This document shows, piece by piece, positions 23,320-34,769 of a stretch of DNA of 64,000 nt (the stretch's first letter is position 1; each line of letters starts with the position of its first letter). Below the pieces are notes generated by a model that was given only the letters and a program-made list of their open reading frames with translations, was not told the DNA's origin and did not search any database. The position numbers were made by a program, and so were the translations under genes. Source of the stretch: Acanthosepion pharaonis (lineage: Eukaryota > Mollusca > Cephalopoda > Sepiida > Sepiidae); NCBI GenBank assembly GCA_903632075.3, contig CAHIKZ030000580.1, positions 1,166,001-1,230,000 on the forward strand, in the 5' to 3' direction.

Positions 23320-23780
23320 TCTTTACATCACTATATGAGTTCCTGTTAAATGTATTTATATGGGAACGTGCGCAAAAATATTCCACAGACATTTTAAAGT
23401 TTTTTAAGCAATTATCGGACGACATTAGAATATTTATAGAATGAACAAACAAATTCAAAGAGGAAAATATTTCATCCATAACATCGAATATCTTTTAGCA
23501 ATTATCATTTTTCTATAAAGTTAAATTAATCTGTATAGATATGGATCATGAGCCCCGCACATGAACACACACACACACACAAACACACATGCACACGCAT
23601 GCATATAATATATGTATGTGTAATAAAATATGCAAATTATAATAAGAATTTAGGAAAATAATGATGAAGTAAAATAAATATGAAAATAGGGAATGAGAAT
23701 AATTTTATAATATTGAAAAGACTGAAATCAGTAACAGAAAATTTAATGATCACATTGATGACATTATGACAAGAGTAGGA
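23320..23780. other. Unassigned DNA
   Basis: A short CA run lies at 23565-23600. Nothing else was recognised. Confidence 0.5.
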
Positions 23781-23929
23781 CGATGACGACGACGGTGATG
23801 TTCATCATTTTCATTTTAGCAAAGATATTCCAACATAATCTGCAAAAAATGATTGTCGATAAATCTGTCTTGTTGCAATCTGCAAGCCAATCCCGAAAAG
23901 AAGAAATGCTGAACCCCCCCCCAAAAAAA

Positions 23930-25500
23930 AACAAACAAACAAAGCCAAAAAATAAAAATGAAAAAAATAATTTTTCTTTTATTTCTATCTCAAAGATCTA
24001 TAGGCATTTCAGCTTAACTCTGTTTGATTCTTTCTTTCTCGTAATCTATACAGGAGTTTTTCATGTTCAATTTTTTTTTTCGTGTCACTTCAATGCCTTA
24101 CAATTGGAAAAAGGTCACCAACATCAACATCATTTAGACATTTTTCTTTTCAAATTCTTTTCCCCTTCCTTCCGTTATTTTTACTTTTCTCTCATTTTTC
24201 CGAGCTTTCTTTCTTTATATTTTATTTATGTTTCTGATTCATTTTATTTATTCATTTATTTTTTTACCCAAGTTTCTTTTTTCCTTTCTTTCCTCCTTTA
24301 TCGCATTCTCATAGATTTTGCTATATTTTTTTTACACGCCTTATTTTGCCTTCATTTTTTTTAACTTGTATTTTCATTTTTCTAAATATTTCTCGTTTCT
24401 TTTTCTTCCTCTAATATTCATAATATTTTGTGTTTAAGTTCTAAGACTCTTAAACATTACAGTTTCTTATTCTTCTCTCTCTGTCTCCTGTTTCGCTCTC
24501 ACTTTCGTTTTTCTTAATTCAGTTTTGCTTTACATCTGTCTTTGCTTTCATTTTTTTTCCTTTTCTGTTTTCCTTTTTGTCGATATTTCATACCCTTTTC
24601 TCCCTTTCCTCTCTCTTATTTCTACAGATGCCATCCTCACCTTTGTCGGAACGCCAATCGTTCAAGTGGAAAATTTCTTTTTCTTATTTTTGTGATTCAA
24701 TACAAATAAGAAAAGCTGACACATGCTCAAATAAAAAATTATCCCAAAAAGCGGATTAGAAACTAAAAAAAAGAACATGTTTAGTAAGAAACCGTCAAAG
24801 TGCTCTCGCTCTCTTGCGTGTCCACTGACACGCGACCTTTAATTTCCGTGTATTCTGCCATTTGAATTACCTTCCGTGTTTCTTTTATTTACATTTCTAC
24901 TGACTTTTGTGAGAAAACATATTAAGAGTAAAAATAAAATCAAGACGAAAAAGAAGCGACATTGTTAGGTTAATAAATCGATGTAAACTGATTAATAAAT
25001 GAATAAATACAATAATTGACCTTCGAAAGAAAAGATGTTTTCATTGCAATCTTTCACTATGGCAACTTTATGAAACTTTTCTTCTTCATTTTTCGTTTGT
25101 CTTTGCTATAAAAACGAGGTTTGACTTTTTTATGTTGCATCCGATGTATGGCACTCTCTTTTTCTTAGTGCCATATTGCTTCTGGACCTACTAGATCATG
25201 GTCCTCCATATCTCTTTTTCGCTTGTTACTACAAATAATTCTTGCTCCTTTACAATCATATTTATCTTTATTGTACTTCTTTTGTTATCCACTCAGTCAA
25301 TTTTCTCAAGTAAATTTCTCACTGTATCCCGGCGTCACTTGCCGTCTGTGTCATGTGATTATTACATTCTCCAAATATTCTTTCCTCATATTTCCTAAAA
25401 TTTTCAACTGTCTCTTTTTAAATCCAGTTTTCTTATATTTCCAATTTTCTTTCAATCTTCAACGTTGACATACTCTCTAAATGATATTATCAAAATACAT
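23930..25500. other. Pyrimidine-rich block
   Basis: Roughly 1.5 kb with a strong C/T bias on the plus strand, densest at 24000-24620. A 193-codon frame (23783-24364) is the longest in the window but is Phe/Ser/Leu low complexity with no motif. The block may be intronic or simply a strand-asymmetric low-complexity tract. Confidence 0.6.
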
Positions 25501-26265
25501 CTCTTTCGTTTCAAGTATTTGAAAGTTGTTCAGTATTCCGTTTCAAATAGGAGATTATATACTACAGAGTAATCCAGGGATATTTTCTTTGGTTGACACT
25601 AGATGTGAAGAGATTAAGATTGTTGTGACCGGAGAAGCACCCTCTCGAAAGTAGGGAAGAAGCTTTGAACGTTGTAACATTTTTGTGGCTTTGATATCCA
25701 CGATATCACAACTTGGGCTGCACCTTTGATGACAACCATCTATTCTGTCTTTTTACTATTAAAGGTTAGTTCTTTCTTTCTTTTTTCAGAATTTACCTAC
25801 ACAACCAATATTGGCAAAATGACAATTATTTAAGCAAACATATTTTGTGCTCTAGACATAATGAGGAAAGAGGGTTTTGAGAATTTAACAAAAAAATTAA
25901 CGAACGCAAGAGAAACAGCGAGTAATTTACCTAACGAGTTTGTAAGAATAGATGACACCGAGCAACAATATCAGAATGGTAAAGAATCATCTGTTGATTA
26001 ACGCTACAATAAATATGTAAGGAAGATGTGTAAGTTGTGGATCATCCACGTCTTGAAGGGACACGGCAGATAAAATAAGAATATATTGCGTGAGTTTCAG
26101 TTGACGTTCATTTATTTCCTCTGTTTATTAGAAAAGTGGATAATAATTGTTTTCGATTGCTAGGATTTATTGTGAAAAGTACAAATTAAATTTTTTTATT
26201 TCTAAATAATTCGAAATAGCTGTACATATATTTAATTGACTCAATACACCATATACTGGAAGAAG
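25500..26265. other. Unassigned DNA
   Basis: No gene or repeat family was recognised. Confidence 0.5.
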
Positions 26266-26269
26266 CTAA

Positions 26270-27038
26270 TACTTTTTAATTTAGATATTAACATGAGCTC
26301 ATTGACATTCTATAACCTTCATCAGTCCTTCAATTGTTGTTTTTGTTAACATTTCTAATATTACAACTTCAACATTACGAGCATCAGCTTGTTGGAGATC
26401 TTCTTTACTTCAATGTTGCTTTTCATTCTCAAATACATCTCTATCTCGATTGACTATAATTTTTCTATTAGGAGACAATTCTATTTCATCGTTGAAATTT
26501 TTTTTGGCAAAGTTGAGAATAGTCTTTTTTTTCAGAATTTTGCTTGATATACACTTTATCTGAAAGTTTTTTGGTTGTGACTTGGAACATTCAAATAATA
26601 TCTAAGAACGAAATATTGCTTCATCTTTACTTCTCTTGCCTTCTCATGTCGGTTGACTATTTCTAAGAAGTTATCGACCATCCAACATAACTCGCGCTAC
26701 ATCACTACAATTTACTGTTGAGAAATCAGTTCTCATTTACTTCTTCGCACAAATTACACGTTTTTGTTCTGGGATTTGTACTTTTGTGTAGTACTTTGAT
26801 TGTTTTCATTTCATTAAACAGTGTTTTTTAAGGTTCATTTTATAATGAAATTAGCATTATGAAATCTGATGAATATTTTTAATTTTCATCTGAATCTCCC
26901 ATCAAATAGTGTCATCTGTAATATATGTTGTTAAAGCTACATATGTCGATGACTGCCATCCTGTTAGGTCTTCTCTTAGTATAATCCCGCTGTACAGGTT
27001 AAATAATTCCTGTGAAAAATACTGCCTTGTTGCATTCA

Positions 27039-27073
<35 letters not shown>

Positions 27074-27098
27074 TCTCTCTGCCTGTCTCTCTCTGACT

Positions 27099-27133
<35 letters not shown>

Positions 27134-27800
27134 CTTACTCATTTGTATATTTCTCTACCGCATGATACCTATTTGTTAACATTATGGGTTACGGATTATT
27201 TTAATATCATTTCAGTATAGATCATGCTTTCGTAACATTACAAGTTCTTCGAATCGAATGACTTTGTGTAATCAAGAAAACATAGTTTTGATCTCATCAT
27301 AAAAAATTTCATTTCCTGTTCCAGTGTATTGAATAAAGCCATATTTGTCTTGTCCTATTTCCAGTCTCATTCTGCTACGAGATCTGTTTATTAAGATCCT
27401 GACTTCCCTGGCAGCGATCAACTTCACCGTTATTTCGCTGATGTTCTATATTTCATTGATAACTTAGGTAATCTTATCAATCCCCAAATCGTCTAATGCT
27501 GCCAGCATTTCTACTTTAATCTTTTCTGGTCTTTCTGCTTTCTTCGTCTTGGTGAGTGTTGTCATAACCACATATTTTAAGATCATGATAACGCCCCTTC
27601 CATGCTTTTATATATTTTTTCTCCTCTGCCGCCATGACAGGACTCTCTTATATAGTCGTTCAATCGCCGTAGTGATTTGTCGTTATCGTTTATGACTTTT
27701 GTCTGTAACCATTATGAATTAGCTTGTAGAACAACTAAAGTGTGAAACCTTTGTTTTACGAGCTTATTCAATACATGTTTCGATTAAAATAGGATCCTCT
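26270..27800 (-). pseudogene. LINE ORF2 remnant split by (CT)n
   Basis: From high to low coordinates the minus strand reads a GREEKIYKSMEG segment, IKVEMLAALDDLGIDKIT, INRSRSRMRLEIGQDKYGFI, a decayed DYTKSFDSKN block, then beyond the (CT)n array ELFNLYSGIILREDLTG and YITDDT in the place of the YADD box. This order (RT domains 0-2, then 4 and 5) identifies a non-LTR retrotransposon reverse transcriptase. An internal segment between IDKIT and the RILINR block is missing. Below about 26880 the similarity is lost. Multiple stops make it a pseudogene. Confidence 0.72.
27042..27130. repeat. (CT)n microsatellite inside a LINE remnant
   Basis: Two long CT runs are separated by a short CACTCTCTCTGCCTG stretch. 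Confidence 0.97.
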
Positions 27801-27831
27801 TTTGACTTGATATACGTATATACGTATATAC

Positions 27832-27832
<1 letters not shown>

Positions 27833-27890
<58 letters not shown>
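27833..27890. repeat. (TA)n microsatellite
   Basis: About 29 TA units directly abut the next foldback copy. Confidence 0.97.
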
Positions 27891-27892
<2 letters not shown>

Positions 27893-28200
27893 TCCCATCA
27901 TTACACAGGAATTACGATGTTTCAAAAACAGAAAAAATTTGAAATTAAATTATAGAATTAATTTAAATTAAAATCCTTAGTACTGTTTCATTTAAATTTT
28001 AAATTAAAATCTTTGTACTGTTTTCATTTTCAAGCGATTTTTGGAAACCAAATTATTTCCTATGTAGCGATGGGACCATATTTTTAAATTAGGAAATTTA
28101 TAATGTTTATGCTCTACAGAATTGTATTGAGCACTGTTTTTTTTTAAATAATTAATAAGAGCACCGGATTATAAATCTTACTGTTCTTTCTCATTATTTT
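27891..28200 (+). mobile_element. Foldback-family element
   Basis: GGTCCCATCATTACACAGGA at 27891 returns in reverse complement as TCCTATGTAGCGATGGGACC at about 28056-28075. The tail ATGCTCTACAGAATTGTATT, GAGCACTG and GAGCACCGGATTATAAATCT then matches the copy at 18.6 kb. The interior carries two diverged copies of an AAATTAAAATC..TAGTACTG unit. Confidence 0.68.
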
Positions 28201-28262
28201 AATATGTGTGTGTTCGTGTTTATTTTAATATGTGTGTGTTCGTGTTTATTTTAATATGTGTG
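28201..28262. repeat. 26-bp minisatellite, about 2.4 copies
   Basis: AATATGTGTGTGTTCGTGTT recurs at 28201, 28227 and 28253, immediately after the foldback tail. Confidence 0.9.
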
Positions 28263-28264
28263 TA

Positions 28265-29800
28265 TTCAGCGGACAACCAATATTTTGCCAGTTTTTTTTT
28301 AAAAAATTTTATTCGATTATTCCAGAGTTCTTACAGTTTTGTGTGTAAAATGTCTTTAACTTAACTTTTCAGTTGCTCATCGCCCAACCAACAATTGAAA
28401 TCAACCACCGGTGGGCAATATCACCCAGGTTGGGAAACCCCGTTCTAGAGGATGAATCGCATTACCCAGAATGTTTCCATTTTATCATTTAATTGCCATA
28501 TATAAATATATAATTACACGTATATACATTGTATGCAAATGAAAACTTTCAAATTTCTAAACCACAAGAAAACTTAATTATAGCAAATTCTAACCGTGGC
28601 GATTCAAAAGGTTTAGAAACACATTAGTATAGAAGAATTTAGTTATACTTTCTTAACTAAAATATTAGTAACTTGTTTTAAAATTGTGAGAAAATGTGAA
28701 ATGAATTTTAAATTAAATTGAATTAAACAAAATATATTTTAGGTGACATCAAATTGAACCACAAACCAACTAAGGTAAATAGTCCTAAAATAACAAACAA
28801 TAATCATAAAATAGCATTAAAATATTAACTTTCAACTCAACACACTTATCAGGTATGTCCCTCTTTTGAAAATTTGAGACTGAAGACAGTAGAAAAACAT
28901 TTGATTTTAAATAAGAACCTATGCACACAGTTGTTCACGAAACACATAAATACAAATTTATCAAACAAAGAAATTCACAGCGTCAAGTAGCGACCCAAAA
29001 CAGATCCTTTGAAAATCGAAGCCTGATCTGTGACCTTCGATCATCTCATCAAGAGAACTACTGACGTTCCCCACATCACCAAGCCCTTTTCCGGCACTCT
29101 CAGGCCACATTGCATCTGGTAAATCCTATGAGAGTTCCCATCATAACAACACCATCTAGTGGTGGATTAGGCCGGCTAAACAAACAGTGATTAGAATGCT
29201 GATTCAAAAAGAACAGTTATCGCCCCTGATCTAGTCGAGTCTTTCCTGATCTATACGTAGCTCAGGGCCATCTCCTTGATTCCTGATTCATTTATTGATT
29301 TTTATTTCTTTTTTGATCCACAATTGCAATGCAAATACACGCACCGTAGCACTTTCTGTTTCCTCATCTCCTCAGAAACAACAATGCCGTCTATTGGATT
29401 TACCTTTTTCATACCTACAGAATTGCTGATCACAAAAGATAAGCTAAATATGCTTTTTGGAGGGACATGCTGCGGCAATCATCGAGCTTGCATTTGAAAC
29501 TTGCTTTTGAACACCAGTTGCTAATACCGGAGAAAGACTCGTTTGTAATCACTTCGAGGAAGTATTAAAGGTGGCAATTAATCGAACTCATGATATCCTC
29601 ACGAACAGATATAGAGAGATGCCTCCAGAAAAACCCTATTCCGTTTCTAGAGATGTAAAGAAAGTTTACAATAAGTTGCAATATTTAAACATTGACAAAA
29701 AACGGATACGTTTTCTTTGCAGAAAAATGGCCTACACTTACAGAAACATCTTACTTTCTTCCTATCAATTTTAATATCTATCTACCTAGTTATCTCTTAC
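28265..29800. other. Unassigned DNA
   Basis: A GC-richer patch at 28980-29270 and a 67-codon frame at 29571-29774 gave no recognised family. A stretch at 28390-28460 with GGTTGGGAAACCCCG is a type of sequence I associate with DNA-transposon ends, but this is not certain. Confidence 0.45.
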
Positions 29801-29807
29801 ACACACT

Positions 29808-29810
<3 letters not shown>

Positions 29811-29876
<66 letters not shown>
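29811..29876. repeat. (TA)n microsatellite
   Basis: About 33 TA units preceded by a short CA run. Confidence 0.97.
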
Positions 29877-29879
<3 letters not shown>

Positions 29880-29929
29880 TTGTGTGTGGGTATTGATAAA
29901 ATAGGAAAGAATTGTTAGATTGATGACCC

Positions 29930-30145
29930 GAAGTTCAAAAATTTTACAAAAATACTAAAGAATTTCGGATCACAGTGCTCGATACATAAGTAAAGCCTAG
30001 ATTATAATTATTTTTTTAAAAATATGATTCCATCGCGACACAGAAATTACTATGGTTCGTAACTAATCTGCAGTATTTAAGTTTAATTCCAATATTAAAT
30101 CTTAACTGCTGGGTGGCAGTTTCCTCCTCAAGCGTTGTTTTGGAA
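29930..30145 (-). mobile_element. Foldback-family half copy
   Basis: CACAGTGCTCGATACATAAG (tail block, reversed) is followed by CCATCGCGACACAGAAATTA (arm block). The order is that of the family read in the opposite orientation. The second arm is missing or degenerate. Confidence 0.5.
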
Positions 30146-30557
30146 TAACTATGGTACGGAATGTTTTACTCATAGTTTTGAAATGGAATTGTGGTCTAGG
30201 GCTTGTTTTTTCTTTATCAAGAGGTCACTGCTTTGGTGGAAGTAGGGGTGTTTGTGATATGTCAAGTTTTTGGAGTAAAAAAAAACAAAAAAAAGGTTAC
30301 AAGGTTGGGTTGGGTTTTTTTTTTTTTTTGGCTAATCTAATCATACTCGCTGCTAAGACTCTAACTGATTGATATAGTGGTTCTGTTTTTTTATTGTTTT
30401 TTTTTTACTGTATGCTAAGACTTTTACTGATTGATGTTCTACTTCCGGTATTTTTGGGGGTTTATTTATTTGTTTTTTTCTTAAAGGGGTGTTTTTAAAC
30501 CTATTGCTTTAATTGAACTTGTTAATACATTTTGAAATTTAAAATTTTTTTTTTATA

Positions 30558-31255
30558 AAATGCTAATTACTTAAGGCGAATATTTGATGGTGTCGGCAAA
30601 AAACCGTTATCTCATTCCTATGATTTAATAAATTTTCGTTTTTTAGAAACTTAATAATGTGCATTTTTTCATGTAGGCATAAAGGGCATGGGTCATCCTA
30701 GGTTTTACAAATTCTGGTTCTATTTAATTTTTTTCCATTTTACTTTTGGTGTTTTATTTGTTTCTTTTACATGCCAAAAATATTTAGATAGGGATGTCTG
30801 AATTCTGTTTCTAATATTATTGAAGGAGCTTTTTTGTAGTCTCCACCTTATTTTAAATTCATTCCTTGTGGATCCTATATATATCTTTTCGATATTTGGT
30901 TTCTCGATGGCTGAGATGGTGCATTGGTATACCACAGATTCTATGCGGCATTTATTATTCAAAGGACAATTTTCAGGATTTCTACAATCACATAATTTTT
31001 CATTATTTTTGTCTAATTTTAATTTAGGGTCTTTATTTACTTGATTTTGGCATGCGTGTTTTTTCAGGATTTTATTATTATGTTTTTTTATAATTCTTTT
31101 TAGATTTTCAGTGCAGCTATAACTTAATTTTAGGGTGTTCTTATTAAAGATCTTCCTAAGTTTGCTGTCAGTAGGAAAATGTTTTTCGATTAAAGCTAGG
31201 AATTTCTGTCCTTGCTAACCATTTGGTTGAACGGGGGAGAGATGATTTTGCGTTT
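30558..31255 (-). pseudogene. Penelope-like element C-terminus with GIY-YIG endonuclease
   Basis: The minus strand reads a PPFNQMVSK block, GQKFLALIEKHFPTD, TLKLSYSCTENLKRII, a Cys cluster (KLCDCRNPENCPLNNKC), then VVYQCTISA and KIYIGSTRNEFKIRW, with SLSKYFWHVKETNKTPKVKW after it. The tail CPLCLHEKMHIIKFLKNENL lies beyond a stop. This is the reverse transcriptase end, a Cys-rich linker and the GIY-YIG nuclease in the order typical of Penelope-like retroelements. The Cys-rich linker argues for the branch with a zinc-finger-like motif (Neptune-like). The catalytic Arg after YIGST is present. Two stops and the loss of the N-terminal 500 or more codons make it a remnant. The endonuclease core itself is uninterrupted for 80 codons. 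Confidence 0.85.
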
Positions 31256-31582
31256 TCTGTTTTTCGTCTTATTGACATGGCAGTTCCTGCAGACTGAAGA
31301 TCTTGAAAATCTATCAAAATACGAGGATCTTGAAGAGAAAATCTAAAAAAAATGTGGCATGTGCAGGCATCAATAATTTCAAGTGTAGTTTGATTGTAAA
31401 AGGTTCCGATAGAGTCAATGAAGGGATCGCTGTAGCCCTTGCCTTAAAGAAATATTAAAGATTGTACTCACAAGTAGAGCTTACGCCTTTCTGAACTTAG
31501 GTGTCCGGTTGCGACCCGGAAGGAAATGAGTATATAACACAAAAACAAAAAAAGAAATAATAATAATAATAATAATAATGAC
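31239..31582 (+). pseudogene. LINE 3'-end fragment, tandem copy 1
   Basis: RLIDMAVPAD and LSKYEDLEEKI are encoded in separate frames, followed by a decayed stretch and a 3' UTR with GGTTGCGACCCGGAAGGAAA, ending in (AAT)8-like tail repeats. The same order of blocks reappears 360 bp further on in copy 2. Confidence 0.68.
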
Positions 31583-31594
31583 TTAATAAGGAAA

Positions 31595-32040
31595 TAACAA
31601 TCAAAGCTAATCGCCCTGACATCGTGATTAGAGAACGCAAAGACAAAATGTGCCTCCTTATTGACATGTCAATCCTTACAGACTGCAATGTATCTTTGAA
31701 GATATTCAAAAAAACTATCAAAAATACAAGGACCTTGAAATCGAAATCTCAAAAATGTGCCGCATGAGGACATTAACATTTCCGGTTATAGTTGGATCCC
31801 TCGATTCCAATAGACACATTGAAGGAATCCCTGCTTTAAAGAAATGCAAAACATTGTACTCACAAGTACAGCCCACACCTTACGAAGGGCTTTCTCTATG
31901 TAAAATATGTGCGATTTTCTTTTTGAAAACTACTCAGTATAAAATATCATAATACCATTTCTGAACTTAGATCTCTGGTCAGGACCCGGAAAGAAATGAG
32001 TACATGCCAAGAAAGGAAATAAAACAATAATAATATATAA
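31595..32040 (+). pseudogene. LINE 3'-end fragment, tandem copy 2
   Basis: The plus strand reads ANRPDIVIRERKDKMCLLID then MSILTDC; in other frames KYKDLEIEISKMCRM and TFPVIVGSLDSN follow. These match the C-terminal KxxKYKDLEIEI..MW / PVV.GALG region of a LINE ORF. The 3' UTR contains AGGACCCGGAAAGAAATGAG, as in copy 1, and ends in an AAT-rich tail at 32015-32035. Both copies are 5'-truncated and dead. Confidence 0.72.
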
Positions 32041-32096
32041 TAAGAAGTTTATGCTACCCAAATTTTCATGTTTTGTAGCACAAGGGTCAGGGACCT

Positions 32097-32100
<4 letters not shown>

Positions 32101-32157
<57 letters not shown>
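32101..32157. repeat. (TA)n microsatellite
   Basis: About 28 TA units. Confidence 0.97.
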
Positions 32158-32159
<2 letters not shown>

Positions 32160-32310
32160 AAGAAGTTAATCGTTAGATTTGAATTAGACCCAGAAACAGT
32201 AGTATTACAAAAGTGCTCAATACATATATAAAAAGATTTAAAAAATAACATGTAGTACTTTTAAGTATATAAAATTAGGAAATCAGCCGATTTCGCTACG
32301 TTGGTTCCAA
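32160..32310 (-). mobile_element. Foldback-family half copy
   Basis: GAATTAGACCCAGAAACAG, AAAGTGCTCAATACATATA, TTTTAAGTATATAAAATTAG and TTTCGCTACGTTGG occur in the same order as at 11595-11728, and TTCGCTAC is the arm motif of the family. It adjoins (TA)n. Confidence 0.58.
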
Positions 32311-32395
32311 CCTTTTCGGTATTTTCAGGGGATTTTGGTCAATTTTTTTTCTGACTTTTTCATTTTATATTATCTATCTATATATATATATATAT

Positions 32396-32430
32396 GTAAG
32401 CGGGTATATATATATAATATACCCGCTTAC
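32396..32430. repeat. Perfect 14-bp inverted repeat
   Basis: GTAAGCGGGTATAT and ATATACCCGCTTAC flank a 7-bp TA-rich loop, forming a near-perfect hairpin beside a TA run. Confidence 0.9.
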
Positions 32431-33073
32431 TGCTCACTATTCAATGATATTACGAGCATTCTTAGCCCTGCTGCTATTATTTTTGCTCCTTTTTTGTACT
32501 ATTCGCTTCTTCCATCTTATCTGTCGTTCTCCAAAATTTACCTACTCACGCTCACTGTCACCTTCCTATTTCAGTTCATTTCTATGCTTTCATTTTCTTT
32601 TCCACCACCCTGACCCTTCCCTGTACACATTCACAAACTCGTTTAGTCTGCAAACCGTCCCCAAAGGGGTAATTAAAGAGGGTTGCAGAACAAACAATGC
32701 AAGACAAGCTGTTGTTCGTCTAGTGTCCCAAGAGAGACATGGAAATGAGAAAGAGAGAGAAAGAGATTACATAGTTTGGTGGCGTGTTCAGCTCATCATC
32801 GTCGTTGTCCGTGTAATGGTAGAGAGGATGTAGTTATTGTCAGTATTATAGATGGAGATAGTTAATGAAATATTGTCAGTTGTCGTGAGAGTGATGTTCG
32901 TGCGCGAGCACACGCACACAAGTATGCACACATGCACACACGCACATCCACATAGAAAGAGAGAAAAGGAGAGGACATGCGTGTGTCTATGCCTGTGTGT
33001 AGAACTTAGAAAATAGAAGTGAATGTGAAAATGAACAATTTGGTCGGAGCTGATTGAATTAAAGATAAATTTA

Positions 33074-33075
<2 letters not shown>
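32431..33075. other. Unassigned DNA
   Basis: Alternating purine-pyrimidine CA/CG runs lie at 32900-32950. No gene was recognised. Confidence 0.5.

Positions 33076-33136
<61 letters not shown>
33076..33136. repeat. (TA)n microsatellite
   Basis: About 30 TA units end exactly where a mariner inverted repeat starts. Confidence 0.97.
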
Positions 33137-33139
<3 letters not shown>

Positions 33140-34007
33140 GGTGCAAGGGATAAATTGTCGCCAGTTGATATTTTTAATTTCACGCATGCGCGTTATTTGT
33201 TTTGGGATTTTTTTCGACTACACAATATAGTAGAGTCTGTTGGGCACCGTCTGTGAGAAAAAGAGTACCATGACACAATTCATTTCACCAGAAATTTAGA
33301 AACAACATGCTGTACTGCTTGGCATTCGCGCCGGAATCCCTAATATGAACATTTCAAAGTGTTTGGATATCAATCTGAGGACAGTGCAGATGATTCGGAA
33401 AGAGCTGGATGAGTCTAATGCTGATTACAAAATTACGGCAGCTCGAAAAACTCATTCTGATCGTTGTGATAAGAAAAGAATTCCTGAATTTGTTTGTGAG
33501 GGTCTCAGACTCAACACTGAAGCCTACATCAATTGCCTTGGGGAGATAGTTCTTTCCTGGGTCAAGAGGTGGGCTGCTAGAAGTCCCTATATCTGGCAAC
33601 AGGACTCTGCACCACACCACACAAGCAGGAGAACCCATTCATAACTGTCAGACAATTACTGCATATCTTCCCAGACTGCAACCCTCTTGATTATTATACG
33701 TGGGGCGGAGTTGTGCGAGAGACCAGCAAAACTCCTGGTAACACCAAAGATGAACTGAAGGCAAAGATTATGGCAGCATTCACAAACTTAAAGAAGGAGA
33801 CTGTCCAGAAGTGTTGCAGGAGATTCCTAAGTTGTCTGGAGGCCGTGGTTGAATCCAATGTTGATTTTATTGAATAAATTTGCTCTTTAGTATTTCAAGA
33901 TATTTGTGTGTAATTTTGGTAATATATCTGCTAAAATCCGATGTCAGTGTTATTTTTTTTTTTTTTTTTTTTTGCGTCATTTAGACGACAATTTATCCAT
34001 CACCCAC
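33137..34007 (+). mobile_element. Mariner-like element with both ends and an internal deletion
   Basis: The left end GTGGGTGCAAGGGATAAATT and the right end (minus strand GTGGGTGATGGATAAATTG) are imperfect terminal inverted repeats of about 25 bp. Between them lies an N-terminal DNA-binding region (after a stop: KQHAVLLG-like, then MNISKCLDINLRTVQMIRKE), which joins at PEFVCEGLRLNTEAYI to the C-terminal half. WQQDSAPHHTSRR carries the middle catalytic Asp and PDCNPLDYYTWG, in another frame, the last one. About 100 codons including the first catalytic Asp are missing. The 871-bp element is therefore a non-autonomous deletion derivative. The wide spacing of the two remaining Asp residues suggests a DD37D or maT-like branch. 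Confidence 0.85.
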
Positions 34008-34013
34008 GATATG

Positions 34014-34030
34014 TGTGTGTGTGCACACAC

Positions 34031-34111
<81 letters not shown>

Positions 34112-34112
34112 A
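34014..34112. repeat. (TG)n(CA)n(TA)n microsatellite
   Basis: A short TG run, about 36 CA units and about 10 TA units, just outside the mariner right end. Confidence 0.97.
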
Positions 34113-34114
34113 TG

Positions 34115-34168
34115 GGTTTTATTGCGTTTGTCTTGTATGCGAACGAGATATCTCCTTTTCGACATAGC
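34115..34168 (+). repeat. 53-bp dispersed repeat with CGTTCG/CGAACG hairpin, copy 1
   Basis: TTTTATTGCGTTTGTCTTGT, ATGCGAACGAGATATCTCC and TTTTCGACATAGC closely match 39561-39613. In the second copy CGTTCG and CGAACG could pair. Confidence 0.8.
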
Positions 34169-34373
34169 AATTAATGAACTTCTTAATCCGACATTATTTC
34201 TTAGAACAATAAACTTTATATTTAGTGGGTATATACCTATTTACACATTATTTTCATTGTTTAAGAAAAAACAGTGATTTTTACTCGAACCCAGTAAATA
34301 GAAGTAATATAATAAGTAACATAGTAATATCATAGTAATATAGACATGCACACACACGCGCACATATACACAC

Positions 34374-34377
<4 letters not shown>

Positions 34378-34433
<56 letters not shown>
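34378..34433. repeat. (TA)n microsatellite
   Basis: About 27 TA units preceded by CA-rich sequence. Confidence 0.96.
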
Positions 34434-34434
<1 letters not shown>

Positions 34435-34437
<3 letters not shown>

Positions 34438-34769
34438 GGAAAAGAAAAAAAAGCATAAGGAAATTGAGTAAACAGGCAGGAATTACAGAAATTGTTGTGC
34501 AAGATGAGACAGGAAAGCACGGTACAACTAGAATAAAACATGGAGGTAATGCTGAAGCATCTTTGCATTAGATTTAGTGGTTAGGTAAGAAAAAAAAAGA
34601 AACATGAAAAAGAAAATCAAACAGAGAAACTGGAAGTGAAAATATCAACCGAAAAACATGGGTAATAATTGTGTGACACTTATCTTGTTCGTGTTATACA
34701 TAAGTCAAATTGATACAAGAAGTTTCAACCTTTAAGTTGCCTTATGTTATGCACACTACTCTTGTTGAA
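34435..34769. other. Unassigned spacer before the satellite array
   Basis: AT-rich with no recognised feature. Confidence 0.5.

Noticed and set aside
23783..24364. Longest frame in the window, 193 codons, plus strand
   Set aside because: Phe/Ser/Leu low complexity in a pyrimidine-rich block, no motif, and a poly-C/poly-A run inside.
26900..27220. 103-codon plus-strand frame with Leu-Ser repeats
   Set aside because: Produced by the (CT)n array and antisense LINE sequence.
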